Positions 9,363 to 17,732 of a stretch of 64,000 bases of DNA are shown in pieces. Under the pieces are notes generated by a model. That model was not told where the DNA came from. It saw only the letters and a list, made by a program, of their open reading frames with translations, and made no database searches. Position 1 is the stretch's first letter; each line of letters opens with the position of its first letter. Origin of the DNA: Saccharothrix tamanrassetensis (GTDB lineage Bacteria > Actinomycetota > Actinomycetes > Mycobacteriales > Pseudonocardiaceae); assembly GCF_014203665.1 (NCBI RefSeq), contig NZ_JACHJN010000001.1, positions 186,001 through 250,000 on the forward strand, written 5' to 3'. Both the position numbers and the translations under genes were made by a program.

Positions 9363-9775
9363 CCGGGAAGCTCGGGCGGATCGTCCGGTTCGGACTCGTC
9401 GGCGTGCTCAACACGGGCGTCTACTACGGCCTGTACCTGCTGCTGCGCCAGATCGTCCCGTACCTGGCGGCGCACGTCGCCGCCTTCCTGCTGGCCATGG
9501 TCGGCTCGTACTTCCTCAACTGCTACTTCACGTTCCGCACGAAGCCCTCGCTGCGGACGTTCCTGCTGTTCCCGCTGTCCAACGTGACGAACTTCGTGGT
9601 CACCACCACGGGGTTGTACGTGCTGGTCACGTGGCTGCGGGTGGATCAGGGGATCGCGCCGCTGCTCGCGTCGGCGGTGGCCATCCCGTTCACGTTCATC
9701 GTCGCGCAGCTGGTGCTCCTGGGGCGCCAGGAACCGGCCGCGCCACTGGTCAAGGAAGAGGAACGGACGTCGTGA
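9359..9775 (+). CDS. GtrA family membrane protein (lipid-linked sugar flippase)
   Basis: A 138-residue protein with four predicted membrane helices. The N-terminus MTGKLGRIVRFGLVGVLNTG is the classic GtrA opening (Phe-x-x-x-Gly-x-x-x-Thr/Asn at the start of helix 1), and YFLNCYFTFR is the conserved loop. The family is thought to flip polyprenyl-phosphate sugars to the outer leaflet. Its GTG overlaps the upstream stop (GTGA) and its own stop overlaps the next GTG, so the three genes are translationally coupled. Confidence 0.92.
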   Translation: MTGKLGRIVRFGLVGVLNTGVYYGLYLLLRQIVPYLAAHVAAFLLAMVGSYFLNCYFTFRTKPSLRTFLLFPLSNVTNFVVTTTGLYVLVTWLRVDQGIAPLLASAVAIPFTFIVAQLVLLGRQEPAAPLVKEEERTS

Positions 9776-11949
9776 CGACGCTGGTCCGCCGACCGGCCCG
9801 GGGTCCGCTGGTCGCGCTCGGAGTTTGTGCCGCCGTGGTGCTGATCGCGCAGATCCCGTTCCTGCGCAACCGGCTGTTCTACGTGTGGGACGACAGCGCG
9901 GTGCAGTTCCTGCCCACCTGGCACCACCTGGGCGATCGGCTGCTGGACGGCGACTGGCCGCCGCTGCTGGACCTGGACAGCTGGATGGGCGGCAACATCG
10001 CCGCCGAGGCGCTGTTCGGCATCTGGAACCCGGTGAACCTGGCGAACTACGTGCTGGTCTCGCAGTTCGACGACCTCGCGGTGGCCGCGGTGGTGGTCAA
10101 GAGCGAGTTCCTCGCGCTGCTGGCGCTGGGCGCGTACCTGCTGTGCCGGGAGTACGGCGCGGGGCGCGGCCCGGCCGCGGCGATCGCGATCGCGCTGCCG
10201 TTCAGCGGGTTCACCCTGTACTACGACGCCGCGACGTGGGCGGCCGGGCTGATGGCGTTCACCTGGCTGCCGTTCACCTGGTGGGCGGCGCGCCGGGCGG
10301 CGCGCGGCGCGGGCAGCCCGCTGTGGGCGTTCCTGTTCGGCGCGCTCGCGGTGACCACCGGCAACCCGTACGGCCTGCTGGGCGTGTGCGTGGTGATGAC
10401 GGCGCTGCTGGTCGAGTCGTGGCTGAAGCGGGACCGCGGCGCGCTGGTGCGGCTGTTCGTGGTGGGCGGGCTGGTCGCGCTGCTGGTACCACTGGTGTAC
10501 CTGCCGCTGCTGGGCAGTTCGGCGGTGACCGTGCGGGCGGGCCAGGGGTTCGCCAGCGACGGCGTGCTCATGCCCCGGCTGTCCGAGCTGCTGAACATGA
10601 GCGTGATCAGCCACCAGCCGATGATCAAGGGCTTCGGGCACAGCATCCGCATGTTGACGCCCAGCGTGTTCTTCGCGTGGTTCGTCGTGCCGTTGCTGCC
10701 ATGGCTGCACTGGGGGCGGATCCGGGCGCGGTGGCGTCCGCTGACCGGTGCGTTCGTGGTGGCGGCGCTGTACCTGCTGCTGGCCCTGGGGCCGTCGAAC
10801 CTGTGGATGTTCCGGTTCCCCCTGCGGCACCTGGAGGTCGTCTACCTGGCGTTCGGCGTGCTGTTCGCGGTGCTGCTGACCGGTGGACCCCGGATGGACC
10901 ACGTGCGGCAGCGGCTGGCGTTCACCGCCGTCGCGCTGCTGCTGCCCGCCTACCTGGCGTTCGCGGCCGGGTCGTGGCAGTGGCGGCATCACCTGATCGC
11001 CCTCGCGCTGTCGGCGGTGGGCACGTCGCTGGTGCTGTGGCTGGCCCGGCGCGGCCGGGCGGTCGGCATGTACGGCGTGCTGGTCGTCGGTGTGGCGGCC
11101 GGGTTGTTCGCGCAGACGTCGTGGTTCCCGTTCAACGGGGACGTCGCGGTGCACCACTACTCCAGGTCGATCCCCGAGCTGAAGGCGCAGACGCCGCCGC
11201 ACAAGGGCACGACGTTCCCGGTGGGCACCGCGCTGCCGGGCAACGTGGGCCTGGTCGCCGGGCTGTCGTCGGTCGGCTCGTACACCGGCATGTCGTTCCG
11301 CGACTTCTCGGCGGCGGTGTGCATGGTCTACCACGGCGGCACGTGCGCGGGCAGTTTCGACCGGATCTTCGCGCCGACCACCCTGGACGGCCGGGCGCTG
11401 GTCGACCTGATCCGGGTGGAGAGCGTCGTCGTGGAGAACGCCATCCGGCCGGACGTCCAGCCGCCGCCCGGCTGGCGGGTCTCGTTCCGGTCCGCCCAGG
11501 AGACCGTGCTGAGCCGCGAGCAGCCGCTGCCGTGGCCCGGTGGACGGCTCTCGCACGCCACGGCCGGCGTGCGGGTGAGCGAGGACGTCGCGCCGGACGA
11601 CCGGGACGAGTCGGTGCGGTTCACCAAGCCGCGCGGGCAGGCCGGTGCGCTGGCGTTCGCCCGGCTGGCCTGGCCCGGCTACCGCGCCGAGCTGGACGGC
11701 CGGGAGCTGACCACCCGCCAGGGGCCGGCGGGGCTGCTCGTGGTGGACCTGCCGGCGGACGTCGACAGCGGGCGGCTCACCCTCCGGTGGACGCCGCCGG
11801 GGCTGCCGCTGGGCAGCGCCCTCGCCGTGCTGAGCCTGCTGTGCGTGGTCGCGTACGCCGCGTTCACGTGGCGGCGGACCCGGCGCGACCGGATCGAAGT
11901 GCCCGAGGAACGGCCGAAGGCCGCCGAGCTGTCGTCCACGGGGGTGTGA
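9772..11949 (+). CDS. YfhO-like polytopic membrane protein, putative glycosyltransferase
   Basis: A 725-residue protein with about 11-13 hydrophobic helices followed by a soluble C-terminal region and a last helix near residue 690. The N-terminal outer loop contains YVWDDSAVQFLPTWHH, which resembles the acidic-Gln-x-x-Pro loop of YfhO/GT-C type transferases. Proteins of this kind use a lipid-linked sugar to modify wall polymers outside the membrane; in Gram-positives YfhO decorates lipoteichoic acid. It is the third gene of the GtrB-GtrA operon, joined by GTGA overlap, which supports a role as the outer transferase. The exact family is uncertain; a plain large membrane protein is the conservative reading. 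Confidence 0.75.
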   Translation: MTTLVRRPARGPLVALGVCAAVVLIAQIPFLRNRLFYVWDDSAVQFLPTWHHLGDRLLDGDWPPLLDLDSWMGGNIAAEALFGIWNPVNLANYVLVSQFDDLAVAAVVVKSEFLALLALGAYLLCREYGAGRGPAAAIAIALPFSGFTLYYDAATWAAGLMAFTWLPFTWWAARRAARGAGSPLWAFLFGALAVTTGNPYGLLGVCVVMTALLVESWLKRDRGALVRLFVVGGLVALLVPLVYLPLLGSSAVTVRAGQGFASDGVLMPRLSELLNMSVISHQPMIKGFGHSIRMLTPSVFFAWFVVPLLPWLHWGRIRARWRPLTGAFVVAALYLLLALGPSNLWMFRFPLRHLEVVYLAFGVLFAVLLTGGPRMDHVRQRLAFTAVALLLPAYLAFAAGSWQWRHHLIALALSAVGTSLVLWLARRGRAVGMYGVLVVGVAAGLFAQTSWFPFNGDVAVHHYSRSIPELKAQTPPHKGTTFPVGTALPGNVGLVAGLSSVGSYTGMSFRDFSAAVCMVYHGGTCAGSFDRIFAPTTLDGRALVDLIRVESVVVENAIRPDVQPPPGWRVSFRSAQETVLSREQPLPWPGGRLSHATAGVRVSEDVAPDDRDESVRFTKPRGQAGALAFARLAWPGYRAELDGRELTTRQGPAGLLVVDLPADVDSGRLTLRWTPPGLPLGSALAVLSLLCVVAYAAFTWRRTRRDRIEVPEERPKAAELSSTGV

Positions 11950-11955
11950 CGCGGC

Positions 11956-11998
11956 GCGGTGACGACCGGCGTACCCCTCGTCCGCCGGTCGTCACCGC
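11956..11998 (+). terminator. Strong hairpin terminator after the GtrB-GtrA-YfhO operon
   Basis: Arms GCGGTGACGACCGGCG (11956-11971) and CGCCGGTCGTCACCGC (11983-11998) are a perfect 16-bp inverted repeat around an 11-base loop. It begins 6 bp after the operon stop. No U-run follows, as is common for actinomycete terminators. Confidence 0.85.
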
Positions 11999-12124
11999 GT
12001 CCTCCCCACACGCGAGGTCGGGCGCGGTGGCCGTGCGAAAGTACGGCGACGACGACGCGGTCGAGCGCCAGGATGCGCACCGGCACTTGTCGATCCGAGT
12101 ACGGATCGAGTCCCACCGGGTACG

Positions 12125-13153
12125 GTGAGCCGGTCGGCACGAAGGCAGGTGACGGGTTTGACCGATTTCGCCACGAACGCCGCCAGCACTCCGCAGGACC
12201 GCCTGGAACAATTCCAGACGGTCGCGTCGAGCGCGTTCGCCCCGTTGGGAATCGTCCCGCACGACATCCGGCGATTGCGCGCCCGGATCCGCGCCGAACT
12301 CACCGGCGGGCTCCTGGTCTCGGACATCAGGTCGTCCGCCTGCACGGTGAACCGGCATTTCCGGCACATCAGCTCGACGGACAACGACGTCTACAAGATC
12401 GTGTTGCAGGTCTCCGGCCGAATGGTGGTCTCGCAGGACGGGCGGCGCAGTGAGATGCTGCCCGGCGACATCGCCATCTACGACACCACCCGGCCCTACA
12501 CGCTCGAACACCGCGCCGAGACGCTCGGCCGCGAGGACGAGTTCCGCACCATCGCGATCGCCTGCCCCCGGCCGTACCTCGCACCGAACGCGGCGACGTT
12601 GCGGCAGGTCATCGCCCTGCCGGTGCCCACGCGCCGGGGCGTGCGGCGGCTCGTGGCCGGGTTCTTCACCGGTCTGGCGGACGAGTTGGGCACCGACGTG
12701 GCACTGGGTGGGATCCACCTGGCCGATTCCCTGGTCGACATGATCGCGATGACGTTCACGGGCCGGGATGTGGTGGTGGAGAACGGCCGCTCCGGGCTGG
12801 CCGACCGGATCACCGCCTATTGCGAGGCCAATCTGGCGGACCCGAACCTGTCACCCCGGATGATCGCGCGGACGCACCGGATTTCGGTGCGTTACCTGTA
12901 CCGGCTGTTCGCCGAACAGGACCGGCCGCTGTCCGCGTGGATCCGGAGTCGGCGGCTGGAACGCATTCGGCAGGACCTGGAGAATCCCCGACTGGCCGGT
13001 CGCACGGTGGCCGCCATCGCGGCCCGCTGGGGGCTTTACGACGCTCCGCACGTGAGCCGGACATTCCGGGCGGCTTATGGGATCAGCCCGTCGGACTACC
13101 GGCGGCACGCGCTGAGGACCTCGGAGATCGCGACGAGACGCGCGGTCGACTGA
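12125..13153 (+). CDS. AraC family transcriptional regulator
   Basis: A 342-residue regulator. Residues about 50-210 form an AraC-binding-like (cupin-type) sensor domain, with VYKIVLQVSGRMVVSQDGR and PGDIAIYDTTRPY as the recognisable core. The C-terminal 100 residues are the double helix-turn-helix: ARTHRISVRYLYRLF and then GLYDAPHVSRTFRAAYGISP. The family binds DNA as a monomer or dimer and responds to small molecules. The start may be the GTG at 12125 or a TTG at 12158, which has AAGGCAGG upstream. The target is not evident; it stands alone between a terminator and a convergent VOC gene. Confidence 0.93.
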   Translation: MSRSARRQVTGLTDFATNAASTPQDRLEQFQTVASSAFAPLGIVPHDIRRLRARIRAELTGGLLVSDIRSSACTVNRHFRHISSTDNDVYKIVLQVSGRMVVSQDGRRSEMLPGDIAIYDTTRPYTLEHRAETLGREDEFRTIAIACPRPYLAPNAATLRQVIALPVPTRRGVRRLVAGFFTGLADELGTDVALGGIHLADSLVDMIAMTFTGRDVVVENGRSGLADRITAYCEANLADPNLSPRMIARTHRISVRYLYRLFAEQDRPLSAWIRSRRLERIRQDLENPRLAGRTVAAIAARWGLYDAPHVSRTFRAAYGISPSDYRRHALRTSEIATRRAVD

Positions 13154-13186
13154 GCCGCCACCCGTCGGGCAGGCGGGAGGTCGGTC

Positions 13187-14161
13187 TCACGAGGGCTGCG
13201 GGACGCTGCGGAACGCGATCGCCACGCCCAAAGCCGCCTCGGACGGCACGAAGAGGTCACCCGAGGCAGCACGCCGGGTCGGGAACCCGCCCTCGTGGAG
13301 CAGGCGCTCGACCGGCGCCTCGTCCCGCACACCGACGGTGAACGCCACCAGGGCGGGCAGCGCTACGGGCCGCTCCCCCGGCAGCAACGACCCGAGGTCG
13401 CCCTCCGTGACCAGGACCAACCGCGCCGCCCCGAGGTCGAACACCCGTGTCACGCCGTCCTGCTCGGCGGTGCGGTCGAGGTAGGCGGCGTAGCGGGCTT
13501 CCACCGCGGCCAACTCGTCGGCCGCGACGCACAGCACGGCCTCCAGCAGCGACACCGCGCCGTTGGGGTGCTCCAGGAGCCGTGTCCCCTGGATCTCCGG
13601 GTCCAGGTCCGCGACCACACCGATCCGTCCCTCGGCTTCCAGGCCCGGTCGCGCGCCGTCGATCTCCAGGTACCGCACGGCCTCCATGCGGACCCCGTCG
13701 TCGGTCTTCACCGGGCGCTGCACGGTGTTCACGCCGCCGTGCCGCACCTCTCCCCCGATCAGGCGCGCCGCCGTGGCATCGACGTCCGAGGAGGAGAACA
13801 TCAGGATGTGCACGCCTTCGAACCGGTCCAGGCACACCGCGAGGTTGGCGCTGGTCGCGCCGATCCGCCCCAGCAGCACCGGCAGCACGTCCGGCGGTGC
13901 GACCAGCGGCACGAGCTTCGCGTCCTCCGGGATCCTGGAGTCCTCGCGCACATGGGTCGCCAGTTCGAGGAAGTTGCGAGGGAAGTCGGCGTGCGTGTTG
14001 GCCGCGCCCAACGGCACCGGCTCCGCACCCCCATGCGGCGCCATCGTCGGGTAGCCGGGCGGTGGCACGACGAATCCGAGCCTCCGGTACAGCGCGAGCG
14101 CTTCGGTCATGTCACGCACGACGTGCCCGACGTGGTGCAAACCGGTGATGTCGGAACCCAT
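13187..14161 (-). CDS. VOC superfamily (glyoxalase-like) protein
   Basis: A 324-residue protein with two vicinal-oxygen-chelate modules. The opening DITGLHHVGHVVRDM is the standard first strand and helix with a metal-type His; the central half carries RYLEIDGARPG and GTRLLEHPNGAV and resembles the Glyoxalase_3-type domain. The C-terminal part is a degenerate module. Members include dioxygenases, fosfomycin- or bleomycin-resistance proteins and many of unknown function. The ATG at 14161 was preferred to an upstream TTG. It is probably transcribed alone, convergent with the AraC gene. No substrate can be assigned. Confidence 0.85.
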   Translation of the reverse strand: MGSDITGLHHVGHVVRDMTEALALYRRLGFVVPPPGYPTMAPHGGAEPVPLGAANTHADFPRNFLELATHVREDSRIPEDAKLVPLVAPPDVLPVLLGRIGATSANLAVCLDRFEGVHILMFSSSDVDATAARLIGGEVRHGGVNTVQRPVKTDDGVRMEAVRYLEIDGARPGLEAEGRIGVVADLDPEIQGTRLLEHPNGAVSLLEAVLCVAADELAAVEARYAAYLDRTAEQDGVTRVFDLGAARLVLVTEGDLGSLLPGERPVALPALVAFTVGVRDEAPVERLLHEGGFPTRRAASGDLFVPSEAALGVAIAFRSVPQPS

Positions 14162-14204
14162 ATGGACCAAGGTAGACGGATTCCGTCGTCACCACTGATA
14201 ATTG

Positions 14205-15572
14205 CTACTTGCAGGACTTGCGGAGGATCGTGCCCGAGGTGCCGGGCAGGCTCACCGTGGACACCCTCCAGCCCCGTTCGTCGAGGTGGGCCTCGTCCAA
14301 CTCCACCTTGACGGCGGCGGACTTGCTCGGGTTCGCGTTGACGATCACGGTGCCGCAGGTGAAGTCGCGGCGGAACACGTTGGGGGCCACCGGCCGGTAG
14401 GGCTCCGCGGCCGTGCCGATGTCCCAGTCGTACATGGGGTGGCGGGCGGTCGGGTCGCCGTAGCCGTCGGTCTGCTCCATCTCGGCGATCGCGGCCTTGT
14501 TGCCGACGGCCAGGTAGTAGCTGGCCATCGCGTACCGCAGCGGACCGTCCTGGCCCTGTCCGAAGTGCGGCTGGACCCAGGTGATCTTGCCGCGCTCCTC
14601 GTTCGAGGCGAGCTGCGCGACCTGGCGGCTCCACCCCCGGTCGTACTCGGCCAGCAGGTTGTTGTTGCCGAACACCAGCCACCACTCGTCGAAACCACCG
14701 TCGAGGTGCTCGGTGTAGGCGTCCCAGGCACCGTCGTAGAGCCGGGCGTTGGACAGGTTCGCGACCGTCGTCAGCCCGGCCTCGGCGAACCGGCCCTTCA
14801 TGTTGGCCAGCATCGACGTGTAGGCGGCCTGGAACGCCTCGTTCGTCGGGTACTTCTCCGGGCACACCTTCGGGTGGTAGGCGTCGCACGGGAACAGCGC
14901 GTTGTCCATGAACACGCCGTCGAACCCGGTCTCCTTGGCGTCCGCGATCACGTTGGTGGCCCAGGCGTCCTGGTAGGCGGTGTTGCCGATGTCCATCTGC
15001 CAGTGCCCGCGGTACCCGTCGTACTCGAACCGCTTGCCGTCCGACTTGCGCAGGAACCACTCGGGGTGGTTCTTGTCGGCGACGCAGTACCCGACACCGG
15101 CGGGCAGGTACTTGTCGTCCACCCCGTTCCGGCAGGCGTAGCTGCGGGTGGAGGAGAGATCCTTGTAGACGAACACCTGGACCTTCGGGTTGCTCGCCTT
15201 CAGCTTCTTCAGCAGGTCGCCTTCCCAGGCGTTGAGCACGATGTACTTGTGCCGCTTGGCCTCGGCGGCCAACATCACGTCCAGGGCCGGCGTGCTGTTC
15301 AGGTGCAGCCAGAACGACTCCGCGTCCCCGACCCCGACGTATCCGCTCTGCACACTCGCAACGACGTCCTGCGCCGCTTGCACCGCGTCCTGACCCGCTT
15401 GCACCGCATCTTGTACCGCTTGTAGCGCGTCGCTGTGGTCCGCCTCGTGCGGTACCGCACCGACCGCCGCCGTGGGCGCGACCAGCAGCGCCGCCACCAC
15501 CCCCAGCACCCCGAGCCCGCGCAGCCGTTTACGGCTGCCCCCGCCTCCGGATCCGGTTGGAAAACTGGTCAT
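14205..15572 (-). CDS. Secreted putative glycoside hydrolase (TIM-barrel type)
   Basis: A 455-residue exported protein. A signal peptide (basic KRKRLRG-like start and hydrophobic GVLGVVAALLVAPTAAVGA) is followed by a short Gln/Asp/Ala/Val heptad repeat, then a catalytic-type barrel. Visible signature stretches are WLHLNSTPALDVM, HWQMDIGNTAYQDAW and the acidic ETGFDGVFMDNALFPC; Asp residues on strand ends fit a retaining barrel glycosidase. It matches the hypothetical glycosyl hydrolase family 15 / GH114-like group in my memory. The ATG at 15572 has GAGGTG upstream. It probably acts on an external polysaccharide; substrate unknown. Confidence 0.75.
   Translation of the reverse strand: MTSFPTGSGGGGSRKRLRGLGVLGVVAALLVAPTAAVGAVPHEADHSDALQAVQDAVQAGQDAVQAAQDVVASVQSGYVGVGDAESFWLHLNSTPALDVMLAAEAKRHKYIVLNAWEGDLLKKLKASNPKVQVFVYKDLSSTRSYACRNGVDDKYLPAGVGYCVADKNHPEWFLRKSDGKRFEYDGYRGHWQMDIGNTAYQDAWATNVIADAKETGFDGVFMDNALFPCDAYHPKVCPEKYPTNEAFQAAYTSMLANMKGRFAEAGLTTVANLSNARLYDGAWDAYTEHLDGGFDEWWLVFGNNNLLAEYDRGWSRQVAQLASNEERGKITWVQPHFGQGQDGPLRYAMASYYLAVGNKAAIAEMEQTDGYGDPTARHPMYDWDIGTAAEPYRPVAPNVFRRDFTCGTVIVNANPSKSAAVKVELDEAHLDERGWRVSTVSLPGTSGTILRKSCK
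15364..15426 (-). repeat. Three 21-bp tandem repeats coding a QDAVQAx heptad
   Basis: Units at 15364-15384, 15385-15405 and 15406-15426 differ by a few bases each. On the minus strand they encode successive DAVQAxQ heptads just after the signal peptide of the glycoside hydrolase, probably a short amphipathic helix or coiled-coil spacer. Confidence 0.8.
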
Positions 15573-15815
15573 GTTCACCTCGCCGATAGCGCGTCGCACG
15601 AACCCGCCACGCGGATCCCGCGACCCGAGCCGCTCGACCGGGAGACCACCGACGAACACACCGATGACGCAGGTCGGTTCTCGCTCCTCGGTGGCAGTCA
15701 TCGCAACCGACCTGCGCGGCCACCCGTCCTCTGTGGAGCGGATACCCCGCGCGCACGGACCGAAACACCACGTGACGGAACAGTCTGTCCTGGTGATCGG
15801 TGGACGGCTGTGGAT

Positions 15816-17732
15816 CTACATTGGACTCACGGCGTCCAGCCAAGCGCGGCGGGCGACGGCGTGGGTGAACTCGCGGACGTGCAGGCCCGCTCGCAACCAC
15901 GCGACGGGGAACGCATCGCCCGCGTCGCGCACCACACGGCCGAACGCGTCGCGCTCCCGGTCGCGGCAGGCCGCGGCCAGGTCCGCCAACAGGTCGGCGG
16001 TGGCGGTGAGCCCGTTGCCGGACAGGGAGTGCACCTCTCGCGACGCCGAAGAGGCGGCCACCACCGCCCGACCGCCGAGGGTCACCCGGTGCAGGACGTT
16101 CTCCAGTGGGCGCAACGGTGGCGGGACGCGGTCGGTGGGGGCGGGCCGTGGCGGCAGGTCGGCGGTGGACCGGCCTTCGACGTGCGACCGCTGCAACCGG
16201 TCCAGGCCCAGGTCCACGTGGTGGTGCAGGTCGGCGGGCAGGGCGAGGTCACCGGACACCGCCAGGGCGAGGGCCGTGCCCGGACGGTCGGGAACCAGGC
16301 GGGCCACCACGCGGAGCTCCAGCCCACCCGCTCGGGCGAGCACCCGGAGGTTCTCCCGGGCGCGTTCGCCCTCGCCGATCAGGTCCAGGTGGCCGGTGTC
16401 GGCGGCGAGGCGCAGCGCGTTGCCCGCCGGGCCCTGCACGGTTCCGGCCAGGAACAGCAGATCAGCACCCGCTGGACGGTGGGTGTCGGGGCGGGTGCCG
16501 GCCTCGAACGCGCGGGCCAGTTGGTCGCCGAGTGGTCGCGCCCACAGGTCCGTCAACGGCGAGGCGTCCCAGCCGGTCCCGGACGCCGCCACCGCGCGCA
16601 CGGACTTCCCCGCGCCGAGGCGGTGGTCGGGCGAGGCCGTGCCGCCGGACAGCAGCAGGCCTCCCCTGCCCAGTCGGCGGTGGGTCAGGCCGGACTCGCC
16701 GATCGCGACCGGGCCGTCGGCGGCGGCGGTGATCCGTTCCGGTCCGCCGGGCATGATCGCCGGGACGGTCCACAGGACACCGGAGTCGTCCACCAGGTGG
16801 GTGACCACGCCGCCGTAGCCGGAGGTGGTGAGCACCGGTTCCGTGCACAGGCCGTAGAGGCGCAGGGCACCGATCGGGCGGTACTCGCGTCGGGCGGTGC
16901 CGCGCAGTTCGGTGGTGGCTTCGGTGGCGGTGCGCAGGTCGTGGCACAGCAGGAGGAGGTCCACCAGTTCGGCGGTGAGGGTCTCGCGGTCGAACGACGA
17001 GTCGCCGGTGCGCGCGGCGGTCAGCGCACTGGCGATGCGCAGGCCGCCGGCTGCCGCCCGGTGCAGGCCGGCGACCCGTGCGGTGTGCACGGCACGCAGG
17101 AGTTCCGCCCGCGCCACCGCGCCGCTGCCGGTGGCTCCGGCGCGGAGGACCGTCGTGCCCGCTTCCCAGAGGGACGTCGCGGCGGCGCGCTCGTTGGCGC
17201 GGACCCCGGTGGGAGGGTCGGACAGCGGGTCGGTGGTCGGGAGGGTCACGCCTGCGGCTGGTCTGCCGGCTGTTCCGGCGGTACCCGCGGAGTCGCCGCT
17301 GGTCGAGTTGGCGGCTGCGGGGGTGTCCGCTGTCGGTTCGCCTGCCGCGAGACCGTCTGTCGTCGAGTCGGGTGCTGCGGAGCCCGGTGCTGAGGAGTCC
17401 GGTGCTGCGGGATCCGGTGCTGTGAGGTCGGGTCCTGCGGGGTCGGCGATGGGTGCGGCTGCTGCGGCGATGCCTCGGTGCAGGCAGCGCGGTGCCAGCA
17501 GGCAACTGCACGTCAGGTCGTCGGCGGCGGTGAGCACGCCGCCGTGCAGCGTCCAGGTGAGCGCCGTGTCGGCGTCCAGCTCGGCGCGTGCCGTGCCGCC
17601 GTCGATCGTCACCTCCCAGGTTTCGGCGCGATCCAGGGATGCGTCGATGCGCTTGCGCAGTCTCGGCGGCAGGGCGTCGAGCACGTCGGCCACCACGGCG
17701 GGCGCCACCGGGGGCAGGGTCGTCCGCGTCAT
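15816..17732 (-). CDS. SWIM zinc-finger protein (YehQ-like)
   Basis: A 638-residue cytoplasmic protein. The SWIM motif Cys-x-Cys-x(n)-Cys-x-His is present: Cys75, Cys77, Cys83, His85 in LTCSCLLAPRCLHRG. A low-complexity Ala/Pro/Asp/Ser linker (residues about 92-160) follows, then a long conserved region of unknown fold to the C-terminus. The ATG overlaps the upstream stop as ATGA, making it the last gene of the DUF4132-AAA-VWA operon. In E. coli the corresponding gene is yehQ. SWIM domains bind DNA or protein. The function of the set is not established; I infer a complex with the AAA+ and VWA partners. Confidence 0.88.
   Translation of the reverse strand: MTRTTLPPVAPAVVADVLDALPPRLRKRIDASLDRAETWEVTIDGGTARAELDADTALTWTLHGGVLTAADDLTCSCLLAPRCLHRGIAAAAAPIADPAGPDLTAPDPAAPDSSAPGSAAPDSTTDGLAAGEPTADTPAAANSTSGDSAGTAGTAGRPAAGVTLPTTDPLSDPPTGVRANERAAATSLWEAGTTVLRAGATGSGAVARAELLRAVHTARVAGLHRAAAGGLRIASALTAARTGDSSFDRETLTAELVDLLLLCHDLRTATEATTELRGTARREYRPIGALRLYGLCTEPVLTTSGYGGVVTHLVDDSGVLWTVPAIMPGGPERITAAADGPVAIGESGLTHRRLGRGGLLLSGGTASPDHRLGAGKSVRAVAASGTGWDASPLTDLWARPLGDQLARAFEAGTRPDTHRPAGADLLFLAGTVQGPAGNALRLAADTGHLDLIGEGERARENLRVLARAGGLELRVVARLVPDRPGTALALAVSGDLALPADLHHHVDLGLDRLQRSHVEGRSTADLPPRPAPTDRVPPPLRPLENVLHRVTLGGRAVVAASSASREVHSLSGNGLTATADLLADLAAACRDRERDAFGRVVRDAGDAFPVAWLRAGLHVREFTHAVARRAWLDAVSPM
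17371..17445. repeat. Five 15-bp tandem repeats in the SWIM gene linker
   Basis: Five adjacent 15-base units: GGTGCTGCGGAGCCC, GGTGCTGAGGAGTCC, GGTGCTGCGGGATCC, GGTGCTGTGAGGTCG, GGTCCTGCGGGGTCG. Unit length is a multiple of three, so copy-number change would keep the frame. On the coding strand they give an APDxx-type pentapeptide repeat. Confidence 0.9.

Noticed and set aside
9646-11556. 636-codon minus-strand frame opposite the YfhO-like gene
   Set aside because: His/Gln/Arg-rich shadow; the + strand reading has clear membrane helices and GTGA coupling.
17371-17445. 15-bp repeats as regulatory binding sites
   Set aside because: They lie inside the SWIM coding sequence, keep the reading frame and encode a linker.
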